Source: Seminavis robusta | Taxonomy: Eukaryota > Bacillariophyta > Bacillariophyceae > Naviculales > Naviculaceae | Length of the DNA stretch: 64,000 bases | Direction of reading: 5' to 3' | Assembly (NCBI GenBank): GCA_903772945.1 | Contig: CAICTM010000111.1 | Span: 1 to 64,000, forward strand | In this document: in pieces, positions 20,700-31,318 of the stretch | Layout: every line of letters starts with the position of its first letter | How positions within the stretch are numbered: position 1 is the first letter of the stretch | Notes under the pieces: model-generated | What the model was told of the DNA's origin: nothing | The model's input: the letters and a program-made list of their open reading frames with translations, nothing else | Databases searched by the model: none | Made by a program: the position numbers and the translations under genes

Positions 20700-23600
20700 C
20701 CGGGGCCAGGCTTAAGCAAAGAACAGTCGAAATTCAGGACTAGGTTCTGAGGGATCAGGGGCAAGAAATTGAGGACCATTAATTACGGGCAAAGGTGGCT
20801 TTGCGGGATCCACGGAGACATAAATGGGTAGCTTTCACAAGGGCAATTGAAGATACGGGTCTGCATGAAGAACATCATTTGAGAGTGGAAAATTGAGTTT
20901 TGGAGCAGTAGCAGAAGCAAGGCGTTGTAAAGAGAGTCTTGGCTTGAGGGGCAAGCATGCCATCCACTGAAACAACAAAGGGGTGGAAGGAAGCGCGATT
21001 GACTCGCACGCATCTTTATATTTGGAAATTTTGTCGCGTTCTTGTTGGTTAAAACTTTGAGGGATCTTTGTTGCGGTAAGAGGCACAGTCAAAATCAGTG
21101 ACCGACGTCATTAATAGCTGTAGTACCTCGTTCAACAAGCCGCGAATAGAAAGATCACACCACGTAAGAGCTCAGGGCTGGAGGGGATTGAGAGGGGGGG
21201 GAGAAGGGAGGAAGGTAGAAATTGGGTACCGGCAGGGAGAGTAGGGGGGGAACAGAGGGAAGGGGGTTCTGACTGGACGCTAGAGGAACCAAAGCATTCA
21301 CATGCAATAGAACCAAGTTCATTGCGATTTCTTATGGCGACGGATGATTAAGCCGCCGCGTTTGCAATCCAGAGCATGTGGAACGCTGAAGGGACCCGTA
21401 CAGCCATCACAAAGTGCTGGAAGAGCTGGGGGGTAAGACCGAACCGGGAAAAAGAGCATCACGCCATTTTGAGCAGAGAGGTGAGTGGTTTGGCAATATT
21501 GGGCATGATGCAAGCCAGGAGCCAGTGCAACGACTGCGATTGAGGCGGACTGCTCAGCCGGAGTGAGGTGGCTTGATGGGTCTCGAAAGCCGCTTGGTAG
21601 GCGTCTGATGGCGTTTGGTGGCGCTGTACGACCTTCTGTGAGGGCTGTGCGTGGTCTTCAATTCTGAAGGGGTGAATCAGGGTGTGGAGAGGCTCAATGG
21701 GAATTAAGGGCAAGGGGGCAAGAAGGGAGCGGGTAATTTCCGAAGTAATTTCGCGACTGGCAATGTAGCGGAGGGGGGCTTCCGTAATGGGGTTGGGGAG
21801 AGAAAGGCCGGCAAACTTGTTTGGGAGGGAAGTGAGAGCTCGGGGGGGCAGTTCGCTTGAATGAAGGTTCCATAGAGCGGGGAGAAGCTCAAAATCCAGA
21901 GCATTTTCCAAGGGAAGCCAAGAGTCCGAGGGGACACGACAGACACGTTTGCACAAATTGCCATTCCATTTGGAGAGACTTTTGGCAGGAATATAAGCCG
22001 ACTGGGGGTGAACTGAGCCACTTCACAAAGAGATTGAATGCAGGCCGTCCAAGTTGTGATTTTGGAATCAACCCAGGAGGAAAGGGCTTCAGGTTCGCCG
22101 ATATGACCACCGAGAAATCTGGCACCATTGTGACTTTGAGTTGAGAGCCGCGGGTACGCGTAAACTGAGTGGTGGCTGTGTGAAAATTGGCACTGTGAGT
22201 AATAATTGTGCATTTATTGCGCTGAACAAAGTAGCCGAATGGTTTGCCTAGCCGAATAAGACGGTCTAGAAGCAATTGTAAATCAGTAAATTTGCCGGCA
22301 GCATTGGCGTCATCGGCATACCAGAGATGCAGAAGGTGAGGGAACTCATGGTGAAGCCGTTTAATGAGAGGAACTAAGGCTAAACCGTAGCAGTACATGG
22401 CTAAAGGATCACCTTGCACGACTCCAACAGCGCTGAGGATAATGTGAGCTGTTCAGCGGTGGAGTCGTGAAAAATAACAAGGGACCAATGTTTGTAACTG
22501 TTGAAGGTAAAGCGGGCGCCTTCGGGCCAAAGATGGCGAACTGTATAAAGCATGGCAGTTCGATTCAATTCGTTGAAGGCATTAGAGGCATCTATAATAA
22601 GGAAGCCGAAATCAGAGTCGAGACTGTCAGATGAGCCAAGGTGATGATCCCAGACATGATTGGCCGTGTGGACGGCACCTTCAATGCCTGCTTTCAAACC
22701 AACGGAAAGCTGAGAAGTGCCAGCTGCTGCAGCCGCAGCGGGGCCAGCAACAGCGAGGACACATTTGGCAATGTAGCGTCGTTCAATGTTACCAATACCT
22801 ATGGGGCGTACACCGGGAAATTTATCGAGAGCCATGCCGCGATTGGCATTGAGAGCTCGGATGGCGGCCCAAGGAACCAAGTTGTTGGCTTGCCATTGAG
22901 CAAAGAGACCAAACGCAGCTCGAAGGTGGGTACTAGCTCGTCGATAGCGAAGGAGCCAATTTTTGAGAGTTGGACCATCGGTGCCGCCTAGGCCACAAGC
23001 ACCGGATAGTTTGCCAGCAACCTGTTCAGTAATTTCAGGGGTAATTTGAAGATCTACAAAGGCTGGTGGGGGAGCATCGAATTTGGGAAGCTGGGCGAAA
23101 TTAATGGGGGTTGGAGAGGGATGCTTGGATTTGAGAATGTCCAAGACAGACCGCTCGGTGCCCTTGCCGTCATCAGTGTGAGCTGTGGGGAGCAGCACGC
23201 CGAATTGTTCACGTGCAGTGATAAAGCGGACAGCTCGGCGCACCTCACCTTGAAGCATGAGATGCTGAAAGCGGCGGGCTCGTTGTTCTGGTGTGCTGGA
23301 GCCACGGCGATCGGAGAGGAAAGACTCCATGGCTTTGTGACATTCGGTAGCAAGTGATTCATAAAGACCACTGTCCCATTGATCAAGACGCCGAGTCAGC
23401 AGTGGTTTGATGTCGCGGGTCCGGCGAACATGAGGGACCTTTTGAAGAATGACCATGGTAAAAATCAGGGGCTTTTCCCAGTTGTGACGTCGGTAGACGA
23501 CACCTTCGATAAGATCAGCATAGGTTCCGAGGAAGCGTTCGGCAAGAGCACCACCGGGAAGATGGTATTGATGGGGAAGGCATTGATATAGTCGTTGTAA
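20700..23600 (-). mobile_element. Broken non-LTR-type reverse transcriptase element
   Basis: Minus-strand frames carry a reverse transcriptase of the LINE-like kind: a fingers region with PGVRPIGIGNIERRYIAKC, the A-motif region LIIDASNAFNELNR, the B-motif region with QGDPLAMYCYGLALVPLIK, and the catalytic YADDANAAG. Downstream is a Cys/His segment (CDGCTGPFSVPHALDC, RGGLIIRRH) and a terminal part with QQERDKISKYKDACES. That order is common in RT proteins of diatoms and other aquatic eukaryotes. I see no endonuclease domain, no long terminal repeats and no clear poly-A tail, so the ends are approximate. The open reading is interrupted a few times, so the copy looks dead and moderately old. It is inserted between the Cys-rich gene and the vWD gene without disrupting either. 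Confidence 0.75.
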
Positions 23601-23661
23601 ATAGGGTAATTATCGGCGGGAATCAAACAATAAGGTTACCCAGCATATGCACTGCTGCCTA

Positions 23662-25020
23662 CTAGAAAGCGCCACTCATGGCTTGGTCAAGATCATTGGT
23701 GGCAGTAACATCGTAGATACAATTGGCAAAGGCATGTGCATCATCTCTCAAATGATCACAAGCAACCTTGGCATCTTCTTCAGCAATACCCTCACCGAGA
23801 CGACGGGCTTCCTTCTTGGTCATGCCAGGAAGGATGCACTTGGCTGGGTACTGGGGAGCCCTCACAGCCTGGAAAAGCATGGGCTCATCATCACGAACCT
23901 GCCACTCTTGTCCCAACGCATTGATGTCTCCACTCAAGTCAGTGACACCATCTCTGGCCAGCAAACGACCAGTGAAGTCACCCGACAGCCCAACCACATT
24001 TCCAAAGTCTGCTTTCGTTGGATTATGGACCCTGACACTGACAATGTCCTTCAAGATGCTCATAGTGATGTTGGAACTACCCGTGATCATGATGTCGAAG
24101 CGGTGAGTCTTTGGATTGGTTTGCATATGAAAGATGGGGTATCCTCCAATTTGGGAAATAGCAATGCTCTTCCTGAGTGCCGTACTTCCCTGAGACTTGA
24201 TCATGGCATTCTCTACTCCGTTGATGGAGTATTCACCCCAACTGGATACTTCCATGGTCTCGCTGCCAATACGGACAGCAACAGTTTCAATGTAGCTGTA
24301 CAGATATCGTCCAGTGGTACGGACATGAACGTCCAAATCATCTTTTCCTTGGAAGTTGGGAACATGCATGAGCTTCAAATCACTGCAAAACAAAGGAATC
24401 GAATTAAAGTCAGACCGAGCAATGACAACCCAAGCTGAAATGTCAAAACAAACGTACCATTGACCATGGTAATCAAACCATTCTCCTGACCAAGACATGA
24501 CATGAGGGTCTCCTGACATTGCAGAACCACAGCCACCAAGCTGGCAACAAGTGGAACGTGTGTAACTGAAGCCTCCACCATCACGCCCTTTGGACCAGGA
24601 TTGAAATGTCAAGTCGACATACAAATCCTCTGCCTGTAAATACATCACCATCACATTGGTAACATCAGTCCCATAATTTGTAGTGAACATTTCACCAATC
24701 CAACCTTGATGGGCCCTTGTAAAGCTCTGAAACACCAAATTTGTGTCAGTGGTGGATCCGACGGCAAACGAAACACCAGAAGGATTCTGTACATCTCGAG
24801 GAGTTTGACCCAGAGCCACATTGAGCAGAGGCCAGTGGTCTGCTCTCGTAAGGGTAACCGATGGCGAGATGGCATCCTGATTAGCTGGGTCAGACCAGTC
24901 AGCAAAGTTTGGCTTTGTAAAGGTGATAGGTGGTCCCTTGCAGATCTTTTCGGGTGGCAGGACCTGGGCCGTTGCCACTTGCAGTGACACTAAAAGAAGG
25001 ATTACGGCATAGATGTTCAT
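23662..25020 (-). CDS. Secreted von Willebrand factor D-domain protein, two exons
   Basis: The gene begins at an ATG at 25020 with a signal peptide (MNIYAVILLLVSLQVATAQ). The whole region is one open frame of 452 codons, but a GT-AG intron of 75 bp at 24383-24457 (donor GTACGT, acceptor TTTTGCAG) is in frame. Removing it turns YHGQ-W into YHGQCDLKLMHVPNF, the expected vWD signature after GDPHVMSWSGEWFDYHGQ, with the conserved Cys restored. The spliced protein is 427 residues. The N-terminal part (30-170) is a separate domain with no name I can give; the vWD domain runs from about 178 to 330; the tail has several Cys. It is probably an extracellular matrix or adhesive protein. Because the intron has no stop and is a multiple of three, intron retention would still make a protein with 25 extra residues. 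Confidence 0.85.
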   Translation of the reverse strand: MNIYAVILLLVSLQVATAQVLPPEKICKGPPITFTKPNFADWSDPANQDAISPSVTLTRADHWPLLNVALGQTPRDVQNPSGVSFAVGSTTDTNLVFQSFTRAHQGWIGEMFTTNYGTDVTNVMVMYLQAEDLYVDLTFQSWSKGRDGGGFSYTRSTCCQLGGCGSAMSGDPHVMSWSGEWFDYHGQWYVCFDISAWVVIARSDFNSIPLFCSDLKLMHVPNFQGKDDLDVHVRTTGRYLYSYIETVAVRIGSETMEVSSWGEYSINGVENAMIKSQGSTALRKSIAISQIGGYPIFHMQTNPKTHRFDIMITGSSNITMSILKDIVSVRVHNPTKADFGNVVGLSGDFTGRLLARDGVTDLSGDINALGQEWQVRDDEPMLFQAVRAPQYPAKCILPGMTKKEARRLGEGIAEEDAKVACDHLRDDAHAFANCIYDVTATNDLDQAMSGAF

Positions 25021-25820
25021 TGTTTTGCTTTTCCTGCAAAGTCTTATGTTGGTTCGAGCCTCTGCTTTTTTATGATGGGTTGGACGAGAGAGAGGAAATA
25101 AACGAGTGCAGATCTGGCTAACGCAATCCAGGGATCAGATTGAATAAGCTGTTGAATAGCATTCGCTTCCATTGAAGCGAAGCCAATCCTCCACACCTGG
25201 GTTCGGTTGTGGACAGGGGCTGGATGCTACTCCTTTGTAATCGGGACTCCTTCCATGTCTATAGTTCAGTACTGGTACCTAGTAGTTGAAATAGTGACAC
25301 GCTTGCGAGGTGTTGTCTAGCTAGACGAGATGGTGTGGGCTTAATTTACTGTTTTGAGACGCCCGGGAGAACTTGACGCTTCAAAAGCCCGCACAGCGCC
25401 AATTAGATCTGGAATTTACGTATCGTACGGTACAAGAACCAACAACGACAACAGCTGTTTTTTAATGTCCTGTACTCCGGAGTGGTCCTTTGCTACGTAC
25501 CGGTACCGTAGTTCCTGTTGGTACATACATGTACGTACATGTGCCGGTTTCGTAGTTTGAGCGTTTGAGTCCATGGATTTTTGTTGTGAGCAGCTGTTGT
25601 GGCAGGGAGATCCGTTGCAGCATTCAACAACTGTGACTGGACAAACCGCTCTGCAGGCTGAATTGTCCGATGTCGGTTCCGAGCTTCAGTGTCTGTGACC
25701 GCCAAGTCATCCTTTGACACTTCCCTCAAACCAACGAGAATCATACCGGTACAAGCAGCCGTGCCATTGAGAGAGCCCCACCCTTCTTTCCCTATCGATT
25801 CGAGACGAGACGAGATCATC
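25021..25820. other. Divergent promoter region
   Basis: About 800 bp between the vWD gene (minus) and an EF-hand gene (plus). Words GTACATGTAC and ACCGGTACC are dense near 25495-25545. No gene recognised. Confidence 0.4.
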
Positions 25821-26477
25821 ATGGCAGCCGCTTCCTCGGCAGGTCGTTGGCGCGATCAGGAAGCCCGTGCCAAGGAACACGCAGTTTTACGCAAGAAAGC
25901 GTCGCACAATCGTCGCGTTTTGAAGGAACGCACGGGAGAAAAGTTTGATGACTTGTCGGACGATGGCGAGTGGTTGCTCGAATCCCAAATCAATGACCTG
26001 TTGGCACTGGCCATGATGCGAAAGGAGGGATCGCTTCATCCCGATGCCGTGCAGCTGGTGGTGGATACGGCGCATCGTCTTCAAGAAAAGGACGGATTGA
26101 CCCCTCCTGACGACAAAAAAGGGGCCATGGCGAAAGAGCCACTAATGAAGGCAGTGAAGCAGTATGGGGAGTACATTAAGAATGGTCGACAGATTGATGC
26201 GGCATTCCAGAAATACGACAAGGAACAAGATGGATATCTGAGCCGAAAAGAATTGATGAAGTTGTTACAGGATCGAGAATTGAAAGCCAATAGAGCCAAG
26301 AGGGGTGTTGCCATCAGGCTCATGGTTACGGAAGAAGATATTGATTGGATCATTGAGGAAAGTGATGCTGATCATACGGGAAAGATCAACCATGCCGAGT
26401 ATTTACCAGCCATTGCGGCATGGGAAGAATTGGCTCAAATGAAATTGGAACACCCAGACAAGTGCATCATTCTGTGA
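25821..26477 (+). CDS. EF-hand protein with C-terminal CaaX box (paralog 1)
   Basis: 218 residues from the ATG at 25821 (the frame is open upstream, but this ATG matches the start of the paralog at 39978). An N-terminal helix-rich basic region is followed by a conserved segment (LSDDGEWLLESQINDLLALA). Two canonical EF-hand loops follow: DKEQDGYLSRKE (133-144) and DADHTGKINHAE (182-193). The protein ends KCIIL, so Cys215 is placed as the prenylation cysteine of a CaaX box; a final Leu favours geranylgeranylation by GGTase-I. It is therefore likely a membrane-attached Ca2+ sensor. The paralog (39978-40643) ends GCVIL and shares IAAWEELA.MKL before the tail. I know no named family for this combination. 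Confidence 0.85.
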   Translation: MAAASSAGRWRDQEARAKEHAVLRKKASHNRRVLKERTGEKFDDLSDDGEWLLESQINDLLALAMMRKEGSLHPDAVQLVVDTAHRLQEKDGLTPPDDKKGAMAKEPLMKAVKQYGEYIKNGRQIDAAFQKYDKEQDGYLSRKELMKLLQDRELKANRAKRGVAIRLMVTEEDIDWIIEESDADHTGKINHAEYLPAIAAWEELAQMKLEHPDKCIIL

Positions 26478-27346
26478 GTTACTTTTTTTATATGTTTTGT
26501 TCTGATCTGATTCATTTGTGGGATGATACTGCGCCTGTTCTATAGAGACTACTTTTATTGGAATATTTCAGTTGATGGGTGGTGTAGTTTAGAAAAGAAA
26601 GCAACAAAGTACAACCAAGAGAGTAGGATGTTGCTAATCTTACAGTATGCAGAAAATTGATTCATTCGGCTTTGTAAGCCTCTGGCATGCCTGGTGCCGT
26701 TTTATCTAGCTAGAGGCTACTGCTACGGTACCATACTGCTAGCTGGATGTGCTTGCAAAGTCGTTTTAGGTGGCTGTGGCCCATGGATTTTGAGGCTTGC
26801 CGTTCGTGACTGGAAACGTGAGTGATGTGTTCAAGCCCGAAACTGCATCCAAAGCCATGGCAAGTGAGCCCCGTCCTCGGGGAGATTTTGGGTGATTTCC
26901 GGCGGTTGCATTGGTCCTATTCCAGGAAGACGACAGCTCCAGATAGAAAGGGAATCAAAGGAACTATTTTAAGCTACAGTAGCTAGAACATTGGGAATTC
27001 GGAAAAGTCAACCGATTGGACGCCCCAAAACTTCCAACAATCATGTTTGGAGCTTGCAGAATTCCTTTTACAGCTCATCTAGCTTCTTCGTTGGACTTTC
27101 CGTGTATTCACCAAAGAATCTAAGATTTAAGAAGTGTTCACGTTTTGTATCCAGTCAAGTTTGTCTCTATGTCCTATGTATGTCAACTCATCGATCCAGC
27201 TTGTTCTGAGTGCTTCATGAGGTCACCTTACCTTGTTTGGATGCTGTAAGTTCCCCAAGGCCGTGACGATAAGCATCTCCTCTCTCCTTCGTATCATCTA
27301 TTTTTAGTATTTGTTTTTCTTTCTTCTCCTCTCCAACACAACGGCA
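26478..27346. other. Intergenic region, no gene seen
   Basis: About 870 bp between two plus-strand genes. The short frame at 26991-27209 has no features. The last 100 bp are T/C-rich and probably the leader of the receptor gene. Confidence 0.4.
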
Positions 27347-30300
27347 ATGAGCAGACCGATCAACAGCAGTATTAGATGTATGAGAAGGCAGAGTGAGAGC
27401 ACTGTTACCATGTGGTGTGTACGCTTATTACTGGCAGTGTTGCTTCCCTTTGCTTCAGCTCAGAATGTTTCCACTGTCTCGCCAAGCAATGACAATAATG
27501 ACAACGTGAATGATATCCAAGCAGTGAACTGCCGTTATCTTCTGTTGGCTCCCTTTTCCACAGAGAAAGGAGACACGGCAGATGCCAACTTTACAGAATT
27601 GGGAGCCCATTACGCGGCCTCTGCTCAGTTGGCCATTGACTATCTCAATGAGGAATATGAGGGTTGCACCATTACACAAGATGGTGGTGATGGTAATAGG
27701 ACTGGTGTCTCGCCCAGTTCTGTCAGTAGTACGCGAAAGCTGGTGGAGTTTGGAGATTTGTTGACTCGCGACACACAGCAAGAGGACACGACTGGATTTC
27801 AAGAATTGGTGCAAGCGGTCGAAGGCTACGGAACGAACGAAAATGACGACAGTACTAGTAGTAGCAGTATCTGTGGAGTAGTGGGACCCTTCGATGGCAA
27901 AGGTCAAGAAAAGACCATTACTTACACAGAAGTCCATGAACTGCCCACCATGACATTGACCGGAATGGACATTGATGATTTGGCAGGCAAAGATAGCAAG
28001 ACGGCCATTGGAAACATGATGGATCTCAAGGACTACTGCAAACACCTGGCCTTCTATTTGAAGCACTACATGGACATGACACATCTGGCAGTCATTGCCA
28101 ATGGTTCCAAAAAGGGACGATTGCTAGAAGACAAAATCCCGGAAGCCATGGCCAAGCAAGGCATTGAAACCAGAGTACTTCGATTTGAAGAAGACAAACA
28201 TGAGGATTGGGAAAAGACACGACAAGATCTAGAACAGATACAACTCACGGGAATTCACAACGTGCTCATTCTGGCAGACTACCGAAAACCAGAGGCGCTC
28301 CTCTGGATGGCACAGCATTTAGAAACACTCGACATGCTGCAGGGAGACTATCAGTACTTTTTGTTTGAAGACAACGTTCGTCCCAGAGAGATCAACTATC
28401 TATTTGGAAAGGAACTGCAGGACAAAGACCACCCCATTGCGAAACTACTACATGGAGCGGCATGGTTCAATACCATGGATCCTTTTGAACTGGTCGTTCA
28501 TGCGGATGCTGAAACCAACAGCCAACTACCCGCAATGGATCCATTCCTCCCAAGGTTCCAGGAATTTGATGCCACAAGAATAGACTATCCCAAAACAGGC
28601 ATTCCGCTCGGACAAGACCATTTTCAAACGGCAATCCCCTTTCGATTGTCTTCGTATGTCTACGACTCGATTCTGGCCATGGGAATGGGAAAATGCTATG
28701 CGATCAAAGAGAAACTGCAGAAAGACGCAAAAGACGATGATAAGATGGAAGAAGACAATCGACGATTTCTACAAGACAACAACAATTCACCGCCACCCAG
28801 ACCAGAGGACGATGAAGACTCCAAGGATGGACCGCCACCGAGGCCTGACGGCGAGGAAGGAGATTCCAAACCACCACCCAAGAAAGACGAGCCCAAACCA
28901 CCGAAGAATGATGTTGTTCGAAACATTGTGCAGCTAGAACCGTTCCTGGGAGCTTCGGGGACTGTGGCCTTTGACTACAACAAAGACGAACGGTTCCGAG
29001 CCGTGGATACCATGCAAATGGCCATGTTCAACTTTCGAGTCGTTGAAAACCAAGACAGCGGCGTCATGACTGTTGAGACACCCATTGCCGCTCATCTCGA
29101 CACATCCACGCAACAATGGATAACGCTGCAGTCATTCCTCTTTGGAAGCACTTCGTCCGATACTCTGCCCAATCCACAATTTGTGGTATCTGAAGAGAAT
29201 TTCCTCTCCAATTGGGTATTTGGTCTTGGACTCTTTCTGTTTGTCTTTGGCGCAGTCTTTGCCCTGGCATCCTTTGCTGCCGTTACCTATTATCAAAAGG
29301 ATGGAGCGATACGCATGGCGCAACCGTTCTTTCTCAAGCTCATTTGTTTGGGATCGTTCATTGAAGTGTGCACCATTCTGCCGCTCTCCTTGGATGAAAG
29401 TCGGGGACTCGACGATGGACAGCTCGATGGTATGTACATGATTGACAACACGAGCGCAAGGATGCAGGAGTGAATGGGCAAATTGCTTACCAATCCGTTG
29501 TTTTGCTTATCTCGCTCCCATCACAGCGGCGTGCATGTCTGTTCCGTTGCTCGTATTCATCGGCCACGCCATTATCTACAGTGCCATATTCTGCAAGGTA
29601 AGCACTCTCTACGCATCCTATGCCTACATTGATTACGTTTGATATTATCATACATCAATGGCTCTGGTGTGAGGAATCTGGAGAATGGGGATTCTTAAGA
29701 ATCATTTTGTTCTTTTTGCTGATTCTTAAGAATCATCAGGCACCCAGTATGCAACCTAATATACTAGCAATATGGGCTTCATAGCTAGCAATGCTATCCC
29801 CTGATACTATCTGCTAACCAACAACAATGTTTGCTGATAAGACAAGTCTTGTAATGATGCATTAGTGCATACCAAAACCATTGCAATGGAGTCTTTCTTG
29901 ATTTTTACAAGTATTCCCAAGATTCAGCATATTTGCATTGAGGATTCTTAAGAATCATCATAATTTGGAGAGGATTCTTAAGAATCAGCAAATTCCATTC
30001 AATGATTCTTAAGAATCAGCATTTTTCATTGCTGATTCTTAAGAATAATCTAGCTTTTTCTTAAGAATCTGATTTTGAAAAAACTGATTCTTAAGAATCA
30101 TTTGCTGATTCTTAAGAATCATCAATTTCCAAGAATCTGGAAAATTCTGATTCTTAAGAATAGTCTGATTCTTAAGAATCCTTGTCTACCCAGTATTTGA
30201 TTCTTAAGAATCATAATTTTCCCAAGATTTTTTCCTGATTCTTAAGAATAATCTGATTCTTAAGACTCCTTGTAACAGCTCATTGTGAACGCTTCGCCTC

Positions 30301-31318
30301 TCTGGTGACAATAAGCTCTGGCGTGTGGATCAAGTCATGAGCGCTCAACGACGAACCCGAATAGAGTTGCAGGTTCTTTGGCCCCTGGGATTGGTCCTTT
30401 TCGTCATTGTGACCATCTTGATTGTATGGACAGCAGTGTCGCCTTGGCGCTGGGAACATGATTTTGTCAGTCTGTCTCCTCCCGAAACGTATGGCAAATG
30501 CCATTCAGACAATTTCGCTGCCTTCTTTGCCCCTCTTTCCGCCATTCTCATGGCCTGTACATTGCTCACCGGTTTCTTCGTCTGGCGGACCAAGGATATC
30601 TCACAAGATCTATCAGATACGTCCACTGTGTTCTACCTCATTGTCACTCAGCTGCAAGCATGGTTTGTGGGTTTGCCAATCCTCGCAGTCATTGGAGATT
30701 CTTCCGTCAACTCTGTGTACTTTGGACGAATCCTTCTAATTTGGGTCTTTGCCATGGCACCACTCCTTATTGTCTTGCTTCAACAATGCCAACTATCTTC
30801 GTCGAAACCCCGAACTTGGCAAGATGAAGATGAGGGGAAGCATTATGGTTTCGGGATTGGAGCCCACGTCACAGCCCGCGTCGCTAGCCTTTTCCCACAC
30901 AGTTGGAGGGACTGGTGGAGGGCCTCATGGGTCCGTGGCATTGTCAAATGGCAGTACACCGTTTCGCGCTTCTGTGGCAGCTCCAGCGATACAACCACAT
31001 GTGGAACGCGCCAGCTTCACATCAAGCACTGGTGGGCGGCGTGTCTCGGACTTCTTCGACAGCACTAGCGAATTTGCAATCGAAGGTGACGACTCGGAAA
31101 AACAAGGCGGGTTGACGCTGGAACACATTTCGGAACACCCTGGTCTCGAAGAAGCAGCCGTTATGGCGTCGGAGCGAAGGATAGAGGAGGAAGCAACAAA
31201 AGCCTCTTCCCACGACCAGGTAGATGGAAAGGAAAGAGCACTCGAGAACGTCGAGGAGGATCGAGACTACAATCAAGAAGAACTGGATAACGACTCGGAT
31301 GAATTCTGTTCTGGGTGA
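27347..31318 (+). CDS. GABA-B-like seven-pass receptor (class C GPCR type), three exons
   Basis: Exon 1 is 27347-29429, exon 2 29527-29597, exon 3 from 30316. Introns are 97 and 718 bp, GT-AG. A signal peptide ends near ASAQ (about residue 39). A ligand-binding domain of the periplasmic-binding-protein type 1/ANF-receptor kind spans about 59-610 (RYLLLAPFS, AAQLAIDYLNEEY-like start, CGVVGPFDGKGQEKT). It contains an inserted Pro/Asp/Lys-rich stretch at about 483-520. Seven helices follow from about residue 620: NWVFGLGLFLFVFGAVFAL, FFLKLICLGSFIEVCTILPL, ACMSVPLLVFIGHAIIYSAI, then FCK-LWRVDQVMSAQRR across intron 2, and the rest in exon 3. After the last helix (IVLLQQ, near 30780) the frame as given runs to a stop at 31068. 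A +1 neighbouring frame instead continues with a more receptor-like tail (NYLRRNPELGKMKMRGSI) to 31318. A one-base difference in the assembly or a real frameshift near 30780 is likely. The acidic, Ser-rich tail is cytosolic. Confidence 0.85.
29690..30268. repeat. Array of 14-bp palindromes GATTCTTAAGAATC inside intron 2 of the receptor
   Basis: Nine perfect copies (starting at 29690, 29721, 29943, 29973, 30004, 30086, 30107, 30167, 30199) and five imperfect ones (30034, about 30055, 30149, 30237, 30255) are present. Spacing is irregular (about 20-40 bp in the dense part; one gap of 209 bp). The intron is 718 bp while the 13 other introns read in this window are 69-156 bp. The word is self-complementary, so it can form hairpins in DNA or RNA, or bind a dimeric protein. 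Confidence 0.95.

Noticed and set aside
20700-23600. LTR-type retroelement
   Set aside because: No terminal direct repeats, integrase, protease or gag-like parts are seen. The RT motifs (A-motif DASNAFNELNR, QGDPL, YADD) are of the non-LTR type.
21857-24438. Plus-strand frames of 95-263 codons over the RT element and the vWD gene
   Set aside because: They are antisense shadows of the minus-strand coding regions.
29690-30268. CRISPR array
   Set aside because: The repeats are 14-bp perfect palindromes with irregular spacers inside a eukaryotic intron; there are no cas genes and no regular spacer length.
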